Shown here: in pieces, positions 49,707 to 62,800 of the stretch
Layout of the letters: each line of letters begins with the position of its first letter
Numbering within the stretch: the stretch's first letter is position 1
Origin: Triops longicaudatus
Taxonomy: Eukaryota; Arthropoda; Branchiopoda; Notostraca; Triopsidae
NCBI GenBank assembly: GCA_022885665.1
Contig: JAGQDJ010000260.1
Span: 1,054,001-1,118,000 of the forward strand
Direction: 5' to 3'
Length of the DNA: 64,000 nt
The notes under the pieces: model-generated
Database searches by the model: none
What the model was told of the DNA's origin: nothing
The model's input: the letters and a program-made list of their open reading frames with translations, nothing else
Position numbers and translations under genes: made by a program

Positions 49707-50964
49707 TTTGACAAAAAGTGATATATGGCGATAGTTCCTGTACAAACTACGAGTAAAAATGAAGCGGACATGGGTTGAACCGTTCTTTATAAGGATGGCC
49801 TTGCACGTAAGTGTAGAGGAACTTAAGTAATTGGATCAGTAATAGGATTATAACCACGGATGTTGTCCGAAGAGGTGAAAGTCACGGGAACTGACATTTG
49901 TCTTATCCAATTAACGAGCTGCGCATAGAGTTCGGTAACACAACATTTGCGGCCGTGAGCTATAGAACTAACGTTACTGGGTTGGAACTGTAGTCTGTGA
50001 GAAAATGGGCAGATTTTACTTAATGAACCGTAGAATTTTGGTAGAAATATTACAAAATGGCACACTTTGTATTCATCAATCACCAAAGCATACATACTCA
50101 AGATTCTACTGGCTCCCGTGCCTTATTCAGACGTAAGTTAAGGAGCCGTAGATAATGTGGCAGTTTTGTTAGACGCTGCCGTATTTCCATTGCTTTTCTA
50201 TTAGCAAAATTACTTTTTTAAGCGCTAAAAGCATGCGGAGTTAAGTGTAGACTGAATGCATTGCAAATAACAATATCTGGATTTACTGACTCCATCAAAG
50301 CAACTCTGATCCTATCATGGGCGAAGAAGTAGAGTTTCAGAACAGGTATTCGTTCTGTCACATCACATTGCTGGCATCCTGTTCTATCAGAATAAACTTA
50401 GATGAATGGTCACACCGACTTACATTTTTTTTTGTTACAACCGAAACTGTTATGTGTGCGAATCAGATTTGGTGACCCCAAACGTTTGTCTCTTTAAATT
50501 GTTGTCTGGAAAAGAAAAGAGTGGTCTTTCCCGTCAATGTGACTTTTTTTGCGGTCTGGCGGAAACGTATCGAGGTTTCATATCCATTATGATTCACGGC
50601 GATAGGTATCTGAAAACTCTGAGCGAGGAAACCGAGGTTATTGCGTTTCCTAATAGCGCAATGAAGAGGAAAATGCGGCACTCACTTCTTCCCGGGATCT
50701 TGGAAATTCTTCGTGAACAGGCGTCCGTTTAACTGATGAACAAGCGACATGTGAATACGTGAAGTTTCCTGGATCACATATATCCAAAAGATTGGCTTAT
50801 CGTTTTCTCACTTTTCAAGGAAGAGTACTTTTTCTAGAACACAGTAGACGGAAAACAGAAACCGCTTCCTTTGGCGTTGATAAGTCAAGGGTTATGTTAC
50901 TCCTTGAACGCACAGTGCCAAATAATAGCTTGGCCAGTGAAGTCCAGGACGGGAAAGAAAAGCC
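49707..50964. other. Divergent spacer between arrestin and beta-like gene B
   Basis: About 1.26 kb shared by two divergent starts, so it should hold both promoters. A plus-strand ORF (50406-50732) has a CYVCES...C pattern faintly like a Ly6 repeat, but no signal peptide, domain end or splicing supports it. No clear TATA box was found. Confidence 0.45.
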
Positions 50965-53425
50965 ATGGTGCATTGTACCCCACAACGGAAGATTTGCTTC
51001 TTCTGTAAGTCGTGTACGTACGAAAGTGTTCACAAGACTATAAAGGCTTTTCTTTACTAGGGAGCTTGGCTGCAGTCATTGCAACGGAGACCTGTGTTTT
51101 CTTTGTTTTACTCTTGATTTTCACTGTTGAAAAGTATGAGAATTCGGCCCAAACAGCAGCCGGGCTCGAAACCTCTCCTCATACTCGATATGTAGCGAAT
51201 CCCATTTCGCTCAATAAAAGTAAAGGTTACTTAACTTTCCTACCGTCACACAGGACGACTTTTACCGTGGACTTTCTCGACAGCAATGAGTACAAACGAA
51301 ACATGGAAATAGTTTCCGAAAGTAAGTTCAGAATTTTCACACGAAAGCTAAAGGTCTACGCTTTTTTGCTGTTATTTCTAGAGTACAGCGCGAAAAACTT
51401 ACGGAACTGTCAACATATGCCGCATTTGGAATTACACGACTGTGATAGCCAATCGTCGCATGGTACACAAGAGGGAGTATTTTGTCTTGTAGCACGTTTA
51501 GAGCACGTACGTAATTCAAAAAGCAAAACTACGTTGTAATAGCGCCTTTGATAACTATATTTATAGACTGGAAAATGGATCCCTGACCAGTTTTTACCGG
51601 TTGACTGGCTTCCCAACTACAACCGGAGCTATTTGCCAGTATCTTGTGAGGTTATTGCGCAGAATTCGTCCATTAGTCACCGTGGTAGGTCTCACGATTT
51701 CCCTTACAAGAAACAAGTGCCAACCATACGGCCGGCCAGCGGCTTCCTAAGGTAAGTAACCCTCAGAAAATTACCTATTAACTGGTATGAACTGAAGTAC
51801 ATTGTTGTAACAGGAGCTATTTTGGAAAGGATATACCGAATGATTGTTATCCACCCGTCACTATAAAAATCGACGACCCTTTTGTACTCAGCTATCCTCA
51901 CGATCTTGTCAGTGTGACTTGCCATGTTTGGGCGTATAATTCTAAGCTGCTTCACGCGGATTCTGTATCAATTAATATTACCCTTCGTAACCGCGAAGAT
52001 GCGCTGTCGAATGTTGCTCGCAAGGTGCTTCTTCCTGCACAAACTACCGTTCTTCCGAATGTGACTAAGACGATCGTTACCACCACAGAAACTGCAACAT
52101 CCCAGGTAATTCTACCGAGCACAGCCGATCGTAAGCCTGTCGATGTTTTCCCTGTTCCCGTCTCTGAAAGCATGCCTTGTATTAACTGCACCAATCCACC
52201 TTTTCCAATGGCGGAATCTAGTGTTCCCACCACGCCAAATCTCCCTGCAAGTACTATTGCGGAAACTTATACGAATTTTGTGATCCCATCAGCGTCTAGT
52301 CACGAAAGCTCCACCAGTTCCACCCCGACGGAAATTACAGCTCTCGAAAGTAGTACAGAAGCAGTATCATGGACAGACCAAAGCACGAGCCAAACCGAAT
52401 CAGTCACCCAAACGACTATCTTTTCGATCTCAAGTGATACCTACGAAAAAAACGACGAAATTACAAAAGAACCCTCATCGGACCAGGATATATCCGTTTT
52501 CTTAAAAGAAAACAACCAGGATAGTATGTACGATGAATATGACGCTAGTGGGGACAGTAGCTGGCCAGCTTCTAGACAAACGACTTGGAATACATTTAAT
52601 AGTTTTAGTAGTAGTCCAATCCTGATAGACACTACTCTTTCAACACCAGATAATTATGGCACAGACCCGGCTGTCAAAGAGGGTTTTATTTTAAATTCAA
52701 ATGGTCCAGAACCCGACTACACGACTACATCGGAGATGTCTCAGTATTCGCAGGACCTTACTAGTTTAGTACAGCCTGCAAAAACTGATGCAAGCCAAAC
52801 GCTACATTCATCAACGAGTTTCGTGCCTATGTCAAGCTTACCGTCGGATGATACAACTTCAACCTCAACGCATGTAATTCCAACCGAAACAACGACAACA
52901 GAAATCGAAGATTACGATATTCCGTCTTTTCCGAAAGTGGAACAAACCCTTCCAGACCCAGAATACAGCGGAGAAACCTCAAATGAAGCTATTTCATCCG
53001 CTTCCTACGACTCACGTGTCGAATATCCTTCTACAACCGTGACGACTAATACCGAGCAATTAACTAATTCTATGGAGACGTTGGAAACTTCTTCACTTGT
53101 GTCGAAATCAACTTCTTCAGATTATGACGACTACGACATCCAGGCATCAACAGAATTTTCCACCACGACTGTTGCGAGCACATTTTCGTCCTTGATCGAC
53201 TTTGCACTTAAAATGACTACGAGCTCACGTGAAGGGCAGGAAGCATCACTGGAACAACCTTCTGGAAGCAGTGCATTGCAAACTGACCACTCAGAACCAA
53301 CTGGAGCTCCTGAAGAACCAACGGATTATTACCCAGACCTTCCTGTAGGAGATGAAAGAAACAAAATTTACGAAAATGAATATAACTCAATTGTTTTGCC
53401 CCAGGGCGAGATCGACTATGAATAG
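50965..53425 (+). CDS. Na+/K+-ATPase beta-subunit-like protein with mucin-like C-terminal extension (copy B)
   Basis: Exons are 50965-51004, 51061-51321, 51382-51506, 51567-51751 and 51814-53425, giving 740 aa. Exons 1, 3 and 4 have exactly the lengths of copy A (40, 125 and 185 nt) and all junction phases agree. Shared features are the start MV.C, the membrane segment (VIATETCVFFVLLLIF), EGVFCLVARL, WLPNYN, PVSCEVIAQNSS, IPNDCYPPVTIKIDDPFVL and VTCHVWAYNSKLL. The six beta-family cysteines are kept. From about residue 262 the protein is a 480-residue Ser/Thr/Glu-rich tail ending GEIDYE. It has many NxS/T sites and repeated acidic tyrosine clusters (SDYDDYDIQ, IEDYDIPSF, MYDEYDASGD, DYYPDLP) that look like tyrosine-sulfation sites. 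I infer a highly glycosylated type II surface protein built on a beta-subunit fold. The function is not known to me. Confidence 0.85.
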
Positions 53426-53505
53426 TAACAATTTTAGTCTGGTGTATTTTATCACGATGTATTTCCATAATGTAACAGTACTACACACTTGGCTATGAAT
53501 TGCGG

Positions 53506-53511
53506 AATAAA
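53506..53511 (+). promoter_or_regulatory. Poly-A signal of beta-like gene B
   Basis: AATAAA 80 nt after the stop codon. The gene runs tail-to-tail with LAMP, whose stop is at 53828, leaving about 400 bp for both 3' ends. Confidence 0.6.
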
Positions 53512-53827
53512 CAAAAAGAGAATGAGACAAAAAGCGTAATAGTCATTAAAACAAACAGCGAAAAAAACTTCCTAATCTGCAAGACCTTATCAAATCACAG
53601 CTTCCTTAGTTTCGAACGGGAAAATGGACAAAAATTACTTGACAAAGAATATAAAAATTTCTTTTCACATTTCCCAATGAGGCACGTGTAAACAGCATGT
53701 ATGCGTTTTTCTTCTAATTGACCTCTATTTTTCAAACCAACTTTCCAGTCTTTCTACATTATAAAAAAAGGAAACCTGATCTCCGAATGTCAGAATTGTA
53801 GCCCATGTTCTTGAAGAACAGAGTAAC

Positions 53828-56099
53828 TTAAACGCTCTGGTAACCACGTTGACGAGCACGTCGACGCCCGATTAAATAGGCTAACAAAACGACCACCACT
53901 AAGGCCGCTAGGGCGCAGCCTACTGCAATTGGCACGATATCACTTGTCACTCCATCAGCTCTGCAATCCATAGCTACACACAAAAAATGGCAAATTATGT
54001 GTTACCATTCAAAAAAATTCTGATAGTGTAACTCACCCGAACTGAAGACTGGATCACGAGTGGTGTGATACGCTTCCAACTGCGTACGGGTCAAATACAA
54101 ATAGCCGGCCGTTTCGTTAGTTGGCGACTCCAGGTTGGCAATCAACGGGATACGTTGCTCAGCTTGACAACGGTAAGAGCGGTTCAATGAAGTGACAAAG
54201 ACGTCAGCGTCACGCATGGAAGCTGAGATGGTGCCTGCAAGTTAACCAAATTCATTAGTTAGATAGAACTTGATCAATGAAAAATAAACGAAAAAATTTT
54301 CTGCATACCATTTAAAGCACTGGGGAAGTTGATAGGATCTGTGACAATGACTACATCGATACTAGATATGCCATACTGGTTTCTGTTAATGGCAGACAAC
54401 TGGTCAAGGACAGTTTCGTTAGCCCTAGTATCGTTCTTGCGGAAACGCAGAGTCAAAGTGTTCGGCCCCGTAGGAAAAATCGTGCCGGGAACAGGTGTAG
54501 TCCATGTCAAAATCAAAGTTTGATTCAACCCGCAAGATCCAGTCGCTGTCGCGTTAGGCGGGACGGCCAAACTGCCATTGACAACCTGAGAATGTACGTT
54601 TTTTAATACAAATTCCAAACGCATACTAATTATCTGGAAATAAAGTCAAACTTACCACACCGTCCACTCGCGTGTACGGCAGGACTAGGTAGATAGCCGT
54701 CCGTGCCACAATGCAAGTTACATTGTTTAAAACATCTGTCACGGTCCAATTACCAATTTCCGGATTCGGTTTGGGAGGCGTAGGCTGGGGGCCCAAGGTT
54801 GTTGTACTAGGACTCGTTGTAGTGGGAAGTGGCGTCGTCGGCGTCGTCACTGTAGTACTAGGCGTGGTTACAGTCGTTGTTGTAGGGGATGTAGTGGGGG
54901 TTGTGGTGGTGGGAGGTGTAACCGTAGTTGTATTAAAAGGGTCCAATTCTGTCGGCACTAGCGTTACACGATCGGCCGCCTCTGGAGGGGTTTCGGCGGC
55001 AGCACAAACTGTAAAAGTAAAAAAGTGGCTTATAAATACAGGAAAGTGACACCAAACGAAATAAGCAAAAATTGCGCGTTAAGAATTTCTTACCGAAAAT
55101 TTAGTTTAGGTTATCGAAACAAAAAATGTGTATGAGCAAAAAAAAAAAAAAAAAAAAAACTAACTCTCTGTACACAGCAAATTCCATTGCAAGGCTTTCT
55201 TTCCAGCTCCGAATCGAATTACACAGACAGTGGTCTTAACTTTCTGTAAACTCCCTTTTTTATAGCCGCGAACGTAAACTAGACTGACCAAACAAGTTTT
55301 CGGATTGCTGACTGAAATTACGAAAGCTGTACTATGCTACCTAATGTAGAACTAGGGCACAAGTTGTACGTTTTTAGATAACTCGTCTCGTGTCGGTAAC
55401 TGATAACCTCCCTCTCCGCATCCTCCCACTCAACAAAATCCAATATTCTAGACTAAATAAAGAATAAAGGCGGAAAGATCACAGTATCTCATTGGAATGT
55501 AGGAAATCATAGAAGGAAAAGCAGCCGCCACGAGATGTTGACGTTCTTTGTACGTTAATACCGAGGAAACGGCCCTTAGTCACCCGCATGACCTTGTTTT
55601 GGGACCTGACCCTAGGCTTTCTCAACACCGTATACCATGACAAAGTTCATCTCGCTAGTAACTTGCAGTAACAAAGGCCATTTGCAATTACATTGGAATG
55701 TGAATCACGAACATAACCGCTATGACGCATCAGAGCTGCCGTGTTGATAAATAAAAGCGTCTGACTGATTCAGTTTCCTTTCTATTATGCTCTTCAGGAT
55801 AGGAACAAACTTCCGTCCCAAAAGATACGGTGAATCTGGTACACCCCGCCTTTCACCTAACGTTTTGCTTTCATATGCATTAACGAGTTTGCTTCACCAC
55901 CATGCATGATAAACATACAGATAAATAGAAAAGTGACAGACACCAAATGTTGTACGTCATTGCATCAAACACCCCACACGGGGAAGAAAAACGAACAGGG
56001 CACTGAATGTCACGGCTTAGCAACAAGATACGAAAATGAAATACGGTGATTAAACTTACCTAAACAAACTAAACCCGTTACAATCACTACTGTACGCAT
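53828..56099 (-). CDS. Lysosome-associated membrane protein (LAMP family), single LAMP domain
   Basis: Exons are 56099-56060, 55008-54656, 54585-54309, 54234-54037 and 53973-53828, giving 337 aa. The signal peptide is MRTVVIVTGLVCLVCA. A Thr/Pro-rich hinge of (TTTP)-type repeats follows at about residues 38-80. One LAMP domain carries NVTCIVARTAIYLVLPYTRV, GSCGLNQTLILTW and YRCQAEQRI, with four cysteines as in the family. A membrane segment (about 302-323) is followed by the tail RRRARQRGYQSV, where GYQSV is a GYxx-hydrophobic lysosomal sorting signal at the very C-terminus. LAMPs line the lysosome membrane and serve in fusion and protection. One domain plus a mucin hinge resembles CD68 or invertebrate LAMPs rather than two-domain vertebrate LAMP1/2. 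A 1.05-kb intron follows the signal exon; the others are 63-74 nt. Confidence 0.94.
55138..55159. repeat. Poly-A tract in LAMP intron 1
   Basis: 22 uninterrupted A on the plus strand, inside the 1.05-kb first intron of LAMP. Confidence 0.7.
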
Positions 56100-56876
56100 C
56101 TTTTCTGTGGCAAGCGTTCTCTCACACAAAGTAAACCAACAGCTTCAATATGAAGAGTGCGAGCGCAGTGTCCTGAAACGTCGACACAAAGCAAGGAAAT
56201 ACGAAAGACAACAGACCCGATGGTGGTAACTAGTAGAAAACTCTGGCAGGGAATGAACCAAAGCTGCGATGTCGCAAGGCGCCAGATGGGGTTTGCGAAT
56301 GTTTTTATTCCAGCTGACCGCGTATTTTGAAATTTGAGATCGTGGGATCTAATGCATCTTTCTTTTGAATTGGCAAGGTGGGCCCTAGGAAATGACGCGT
56401 AATCGTTTATACCAAGTAAAAATCACAGCCAAATAGGAAGAACCACCAAAGCTGGGCAAATTACAGCTTCTTGACAACAATACATCTTTTTCTATTTCAT
56501 TTTCGACTTCTTTGACGTAGAGTGCTTTCTCCTTTTCGCGAGGGTGCACAAATCAGGTCCGCGTCTTCTTTACTAAAAGATGTGCTACATAATTGTTTGA
56601 CAAAGACGTCTCTTGTGCTAGGTAAAGAATTTTGCGAAAGAAAGCCTTTCGATGTTGCAAGGTTTCAAGTGTCTATAGCAAATTACATATAAGCAATGTA
56701 ATACAAAGGTAAAATAGGTAACTATCGAAAGAACTCTGGACAGTTGTTAAAATATGAAGAGGTAAGTAAGGCACAACATCACATAGACTTTGGAATGCTG
56801 TGCACAACACTTGTGAAAAATATTTTTAAGACTCTATAGTTAAGTAACAGAATGCAAGGTTGCACTTCTTGATACA
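56100..56876. other. Spacer between ABCC5-like 3' end and LAMP start
   Basis: About 780 bp between the ABCC5-like stop and the LAMP start codon. Both genes are on the minus strand, so it carries the ABCC5 3' UTR and the LAMP promoter. No coding exon was seen. Confidence 0.6.
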
Positions 56877-59800
56877 CTAGGAATTTGTCAAGTGTTTACT
56901 AGCAGTTTCAGCGGCCGATATCATTTGCGAAAAGAGTGAGCTAGGATTACTTAGCAGGGCCGAAGGACGGTCAAATTCCATCACCTACAAAATCTCTTGT
57001 TATCATTTGTCTCGTAAGTGATCTTCGAATATATCACCTTTCCTTCCTCCAAAACTATAACACGGTCGCACTGTAATACAGTGTTTAAACGATGCGCAAT
57101 TGTTAGCATCGTACAGTCTGCGAAGGCGTCTCGCAGGGTTTTTTGAACTAAGGCATCCGTTTTCGTGTCAATAGCTGCCGTGGCTTCATCCAACAGTAAA
57201 ATCTTCAAATATTTATAGAAAATCATTTAGATCACATCCGCTAAACACTTCAACTTTAAATTACTTTGCTATGCCGAAGCAACGCTCTGGCCATACACAA
57301 AAGCTGTCGTTCACCAACGGAAAAATTTTCACCGTTCTCCACGACTAGACTCTGAAGTTGTCCAGGCAGTGCAGCTACTTTTTCTTTCATGTACGTTTTC
57401 TCCAAAGCTCCCCACAAAGCGGAATCCGGATACTGTTCGAAAGGATCCAAGTTATACCTGAATAGTAAACTTTAAGTACGCTGCTGACAAGATTGATATC
57501 ACAAGTTTACCTAATAGTACCAATAAAAAGGACCGGATCTTGTGGAATAACTGACAGTCTCGATCGCAAGTCTTCCAAACCTATTTCTGCGACGTTAATA
57601 TTGTCGATCTTGATAGTACCAGACGATAAGTCTACAAGTCTAAACAACGAAAGTCCCAACGAACTTTTCCCCGAGCCTGTACGACCCACGATACCTGTAC
57701 ATCAAATATAAGTGAATTTGGCCAAGTTATTTTTTAACTAAAAAAGCCAGACCTATTTTTTCCTTAGGTTCAATATCCAACGTAATTCCCTTCAAAACTA
57801 ACGGCAAGTCTGGCCGGTAACGCATTTTCACGGCCATGAAACGTATGGATCCAAGCTTGGGCCAATCAGCAGGTGGACGTCGGTTTTCAATAACAGCTGG
57901 TCCTTCACTTTCCAAAGTCTAATATGATGCAAAAAATAGGAAATATAAACTTTTTGTTACAGGACAGATTTACCTCTAAATAGCCAGTAATGCGCTGTAC
58001 GGATGTAAAACGCGACTCGGTCTCCGAAAAGAGACGAACAGTGTACTGCAATGTGCCTGACAGTTGTGTTGAGTAGGCTAACGCTAACCCAGCTAAAGCA
58101 GCGTGGACTACACCGTGAAGCAGAACCACCAAGTAGGCCGTTGTCAGTACAACACAAGCTAATACAAACGAATGTCTTTTAGCTGAATCCGAAGTGTCAG
58201 TAATTTTTTGGCACGTACCTGCTAAAAGGTCTAACCGCACACTTAGCCAACGCATGGCACAGTTATAAAGAAAGAAAGCTGACGTGTTTTCGTCAAAAAG
58301 AACCATAAATCTGGAAATAAAAATGAACGGTCAGATTAATAGCGATAAAAATTTGCGATTGCAGCACAAAACTTACTTTGTAAGAAACTCCCTTTCTTTG
58401 TCAAAGGCGCGTACTGTCGATAAACCCTGGACCGTTGCTGATACATGGCTAAAGATAGGAGACCGGGAAATGTTTTCGATTCGTTTTAAGTCCCTAATAG
58501 CTACCCTGTTTTAAGTCAAGATTGATAGTGAAATTACCTGAAAATTACCAGAATATTAAAACGAAAGAAAAATTACCTGAAAATCTTGCAAATTAAAACA
58601 AAGACTACAGTCAACAAAATCAACACGACAAGGAACCACGGCAAAACAAGGGCGACGAAGGTCATGGCAACGCAGATCATCAGTACGTTTTGAATTAGAC
58701 CTTCCATATTCACCGGAAGACGCGTATCCACTAGAATTCAAACGAAAACATGCAGGATAAACAAATTACAGCAGAAAACTGCTCTACCTTCGTCAAGATC
58801 GCGTGAGAACACATTCAGGATTCTACCAAGAGGGGTGGTATCGAAAAATCGCATAGGGCTTCGCATAATTCTGACGAATAATTGGTTATGTAGTAAACTG
58901 GAAGCTCTTAGCGTGACCTACACCATAAAAAATTAAAAACGTGAAGGTCTTGTCTAACAAAGTGAAGGCAATTATTCGAAAAAATTCATTTGCCACACAA
59001 TGTTGCTTACTTTCATGAAGAAAAATCCCCGTAGGAGACTGGAAACCAAAATAACTACAATGAAAAGTCCGTACACCAGTTCATAGAAATGCAAGTCCGG
59101 ATGGTCGTTAATGTTGGTGCTAACCATGGTAACATTATCGACTAATATGGTAGTATTCTAGAGGTTAAAACAAAGATTAACTTTCTGAACTAACTCCTTT
59201 ATAATGAAATATACCCCCGAGCCTTGTTTTAACCAGTAGGAAAGCCACCACGAGCTGAAAGCTGTGCTTCCGACGTTGGTTGCAAACACTAAAACGATGA
59301 AGAAGGACACGAAATAACCACCCGCTGCCTGAATGTACTTGTTGTACGTTGAAAACGGTATAGAGCCTTCTTCCATTTTCTCTTCTGTCATTAATTTGCC
59401 TGTCGTAATACACAAGATAAAACTGTTAAGCTTCCGTGGTAGCAACACTAAAGTACTGTATACCATTTTGCGATGATTTTTTCGCATCAATGAAATGCTG
59501 ATCTGGAGAAGAACTGTCGGACTTAACGGACAATGTTCTCCTCACCTTGTGCTCCACTCCATTTTCTTCGGGAAGGAGAACTTCGCTATAAAGCATGCCG
59601 TTTAATTTTACTATAAGCCCTAGTAAATAATATGTTACTTATTGCCATCTTCTTGATCCTTTTCCGCATCATGACTGGCTAGGAATGTATTAATAAGAGT
59701 GGCATAGTGAGGTGTGGTTTCCATCAAGTCCAAATGAGAGCCTTGATTGACGACGCGACCTTCGTGCATGAAAATTACTTCATCACACTGGCTGAGAAAC

Positions 59801-62800
59801 TAAGGCAATTGAACGTAAATCAATCATGCAAATAATAATGCTGTCCACAGCCAATTTCTTTACCTGCAGCTGATGGGTGACTAAAACTACCGTTTTCCCC
59901 TTGAGCGCTGTTCGCATGCAATGATAAAAAATGTGTTTGCCTACGTGGGCATCGACGGCGCTCAAAGGATCATCCAGGAGGTAAATGTCCCTAATGTATG
60001 TGTTGCATTGCATTTATCTTTCTTTTTGTATGATACTCGAATCTTGATCCTTACTTATTGGCATAAACTGCACGAGCCACAGCAACACGTTGGCGTTGGC
60101 CGCCTGACAGGTTAATTCCACGTTCACCAATCTCTGTTTCGTCTCCCGCTGGCAGCGATGAAATGTCTTGGTTAAGAGCACTGCACCAAATGGCGTTGTA
60201 ATACCTTTGAAGGAGGTCGAATTACTTTGTTGCCTTTCTTAGCGAAGGTATATTTACCGTTTAGCATCGAAGGGTTCCCCAAACAATATATTTTCACGCA
60301 ATGTCGCATTCATGATCCACGCTTGCTGCGTTACATACGCAAAAGTACCTTCAGCAGCCACGTTGCCTTCTTTCAACCGCATTTGGCCCAGCATAGCGGA
60401 AATTAGCGAAGACTTACCACTGCCAACACCACCACACACACCAACCAGCTTTCCCTATTCAGGAGTAATTTAAGAATAATGAAACCTTTACAAAATCTCA
60501 CAGTTAAAATACATACAACTACGAATTCCAATAGTTTTTTAAGTTCAGGTTATACCTTCGGAATAAGGACGCTTATATTGAATAACACTTCAACCTCCTT
60601 CTTTTCAGGCTCATTCAGGCCGACTTTCTCGGAGGCGCTCCCACCGTTTTGAAGACCCTTTTTCTTAGTTCTGCAAGTAAACATAAGACAAGTTAAGTTG
60701 CATTGACGAAAAAATTATGACAATCAATATTTTTTCAGCACTACTTTTAAACTATATGCGACTACATAAATGCGGGAAATACGCGGCCAGGCAAAATCTA
60801 CAATTCTCTGCAACCAAATATTACAAACCCGCAATTTCACGTTTACTGACTTACTAAAAGAATTGACCGAGACAGTTATGTGCAAAAGAAACGCGCATAT
60901 TCAAATTTTACAACTTGTGCAGATGGGCGATCAAGCTTGTACAGTACACCAACGAAAGGAAAAATACTTACTTAGATAGCCGACTCCTCTTTTGCTTTTG
61001 GTTATTTGCTGTACAATCCCACGCAAATGTGGCCCTGCCAATGCTTATGGCTAGACTCCTATCTACAGGCTTACCAATGTACGACTTGACCTCATCCATG
61101 AGAAGAACACTCTAGTAATGGAATACTTAGTTAGCTTCATGAAAATTAATCATTCCCATCACCCCAAATATACAAAGCGAGTGAAAAAACACATGCAGCA
61201 AAGCACAAAAATGTACGATAAGCCTTTAGCATAGAAACTCATGCAAACAAAACGGAAAGCAAACGCAGATCAGTTTTTTTTTTTTTAATGAGTTCGACGA
61301 TTTCGAGTCGTTCTATTACGAGGGAACGTGCATAAAATTTCAACAAGGACAGAATGTTCGTTGTAAATGACAAAATTACTGTGAGTTTTCATACAGTAAT
61401 CTTTTTCGAGCAAAGTGCAAGACCCGCTAACAACCCATACAAACACTTTTACGAAACAAAACTTCTGCACCTTCATTCGGTTAAAACTGACTCGAGCCTC
61501 GTAATACGACTTGGTTCCGTCGCGCAGGAGGTTTAACGAGGGACGCATTCGAGCGCTCATAAAGGCGACACAAACCATGGCCTGCATACGATTCATAGAA
61601 GAGGAAAACATTAAGAGCAGAGATTTTAAGACGCGAAAAATGACCGGACAGCAAAACCCTTTTCGTAGGAAAGCGAAACATGCAACTATTATCTCCGTAC
61701 TTGGACCAAACAAAGAAATCAAGGCCAAAAACTCGTGGCACTGAGCTTTTTCCTAAACAGTACCTTTATACGAAGGAAGGAGATCCTTGCTTCGACAAGG
61801 GCTGATACGGAATATGGTATAAGACTCACAGCAGATTTGAGCGCGTTAAAGATAGCCCATAAAGTAAAAGCCTATGATAGAAAATTGTAGCAAAGGATAT
61901 AGCGATTTACATCAGTGTTTCGTTAAGACGCTTGTTCATTGAGGAAAACCTAATACGAAAACCACTAAGCACCGCAAACCAAAGATAAGCCACAGCTTGC
62001 TGCATTTCTTTATTCAAACTGCAGAAATCGCAGATTATACCTTTATTCTACTAGAAGAGACTAAAATTTCAGCTATGGCTGTAAAAGCCAAGGGCGACAA
62101 ATATGTCGAAATGGCTATCACGTCCCAAACACACCACATAGTATAGGCCTATCCTTATATGATACCAGTAAGAATCTCATTTTTGTATTTTTTTTTAGTG
62201 GAGGGAGTACTAGTAATTAAAGAGTGTTACCTGAGCTGCAGTAAGATTGTTGCCAGCACCCACATGAGCCAAGAACGTTACTATAAGTGCTATAATTGGC
62301 ACGGTAGGAGTGATAGCTAAACTCACGCTGTTCACATACGCGGTCTTTTCCAGATAACTCTTTTCATTTGCCCGGATATCTAACAGAAAAGAGAGTCAAA
62401 GTGTTATGTTTAAGTTTTTTTCAAAGTTTACCCATGATCTTCTTAACAAAGCTCTTCTCCCAGGCGTACATCTTAATGAGCCTGATGCAGGACAAAATTT
62501 CGTTCATAAGGCGCACCCGTCGGTCAGTGACGCTTACTGCTCGTCTCCGTAAGCATCCAATTGCTCTCGCCAACAAATACTGCCAGAAAGAGTGGACTTT
62601 TGTTAATACAAATGTTTACATATGTAACATTGTTTAACTTATACTTGCAGGTACATTTGCAGTGATTTTCATTGACTAGTTCGTCTGTTTATATTTACCT
62701 GGATCGGGTAGAACAAGACAAAGGCCCCCATGCCCACTAGAGCGTAGGGTCCTAGAGCCCAGTAGATATAAACTACACCGACTACCGCCACAAAAGGCCC

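Noticed and set aside
49823..50101. Minus-strand 92-codon ORF upstream of arrestin
   Set aside because: No similarity to arrestin N-termini, which begin right at the KVFKK block; probably untranslated or intergenic.
50406..50732. Possible second Ly6-like gene (CYVCES motif)
   Set aside because: Only the first cysteine pair resembles the family. There is no signal peptide, no Cys-Asn end and no exon structure, and a competing ORF is on the other strand.
54711..55049. Plus-strand 112-codon ORF rich in Val/Gly
   Set aside because: It is the antisense of the Thr/Pro repeat hinge of LAMP. The repetitive codons keep the other strand open.
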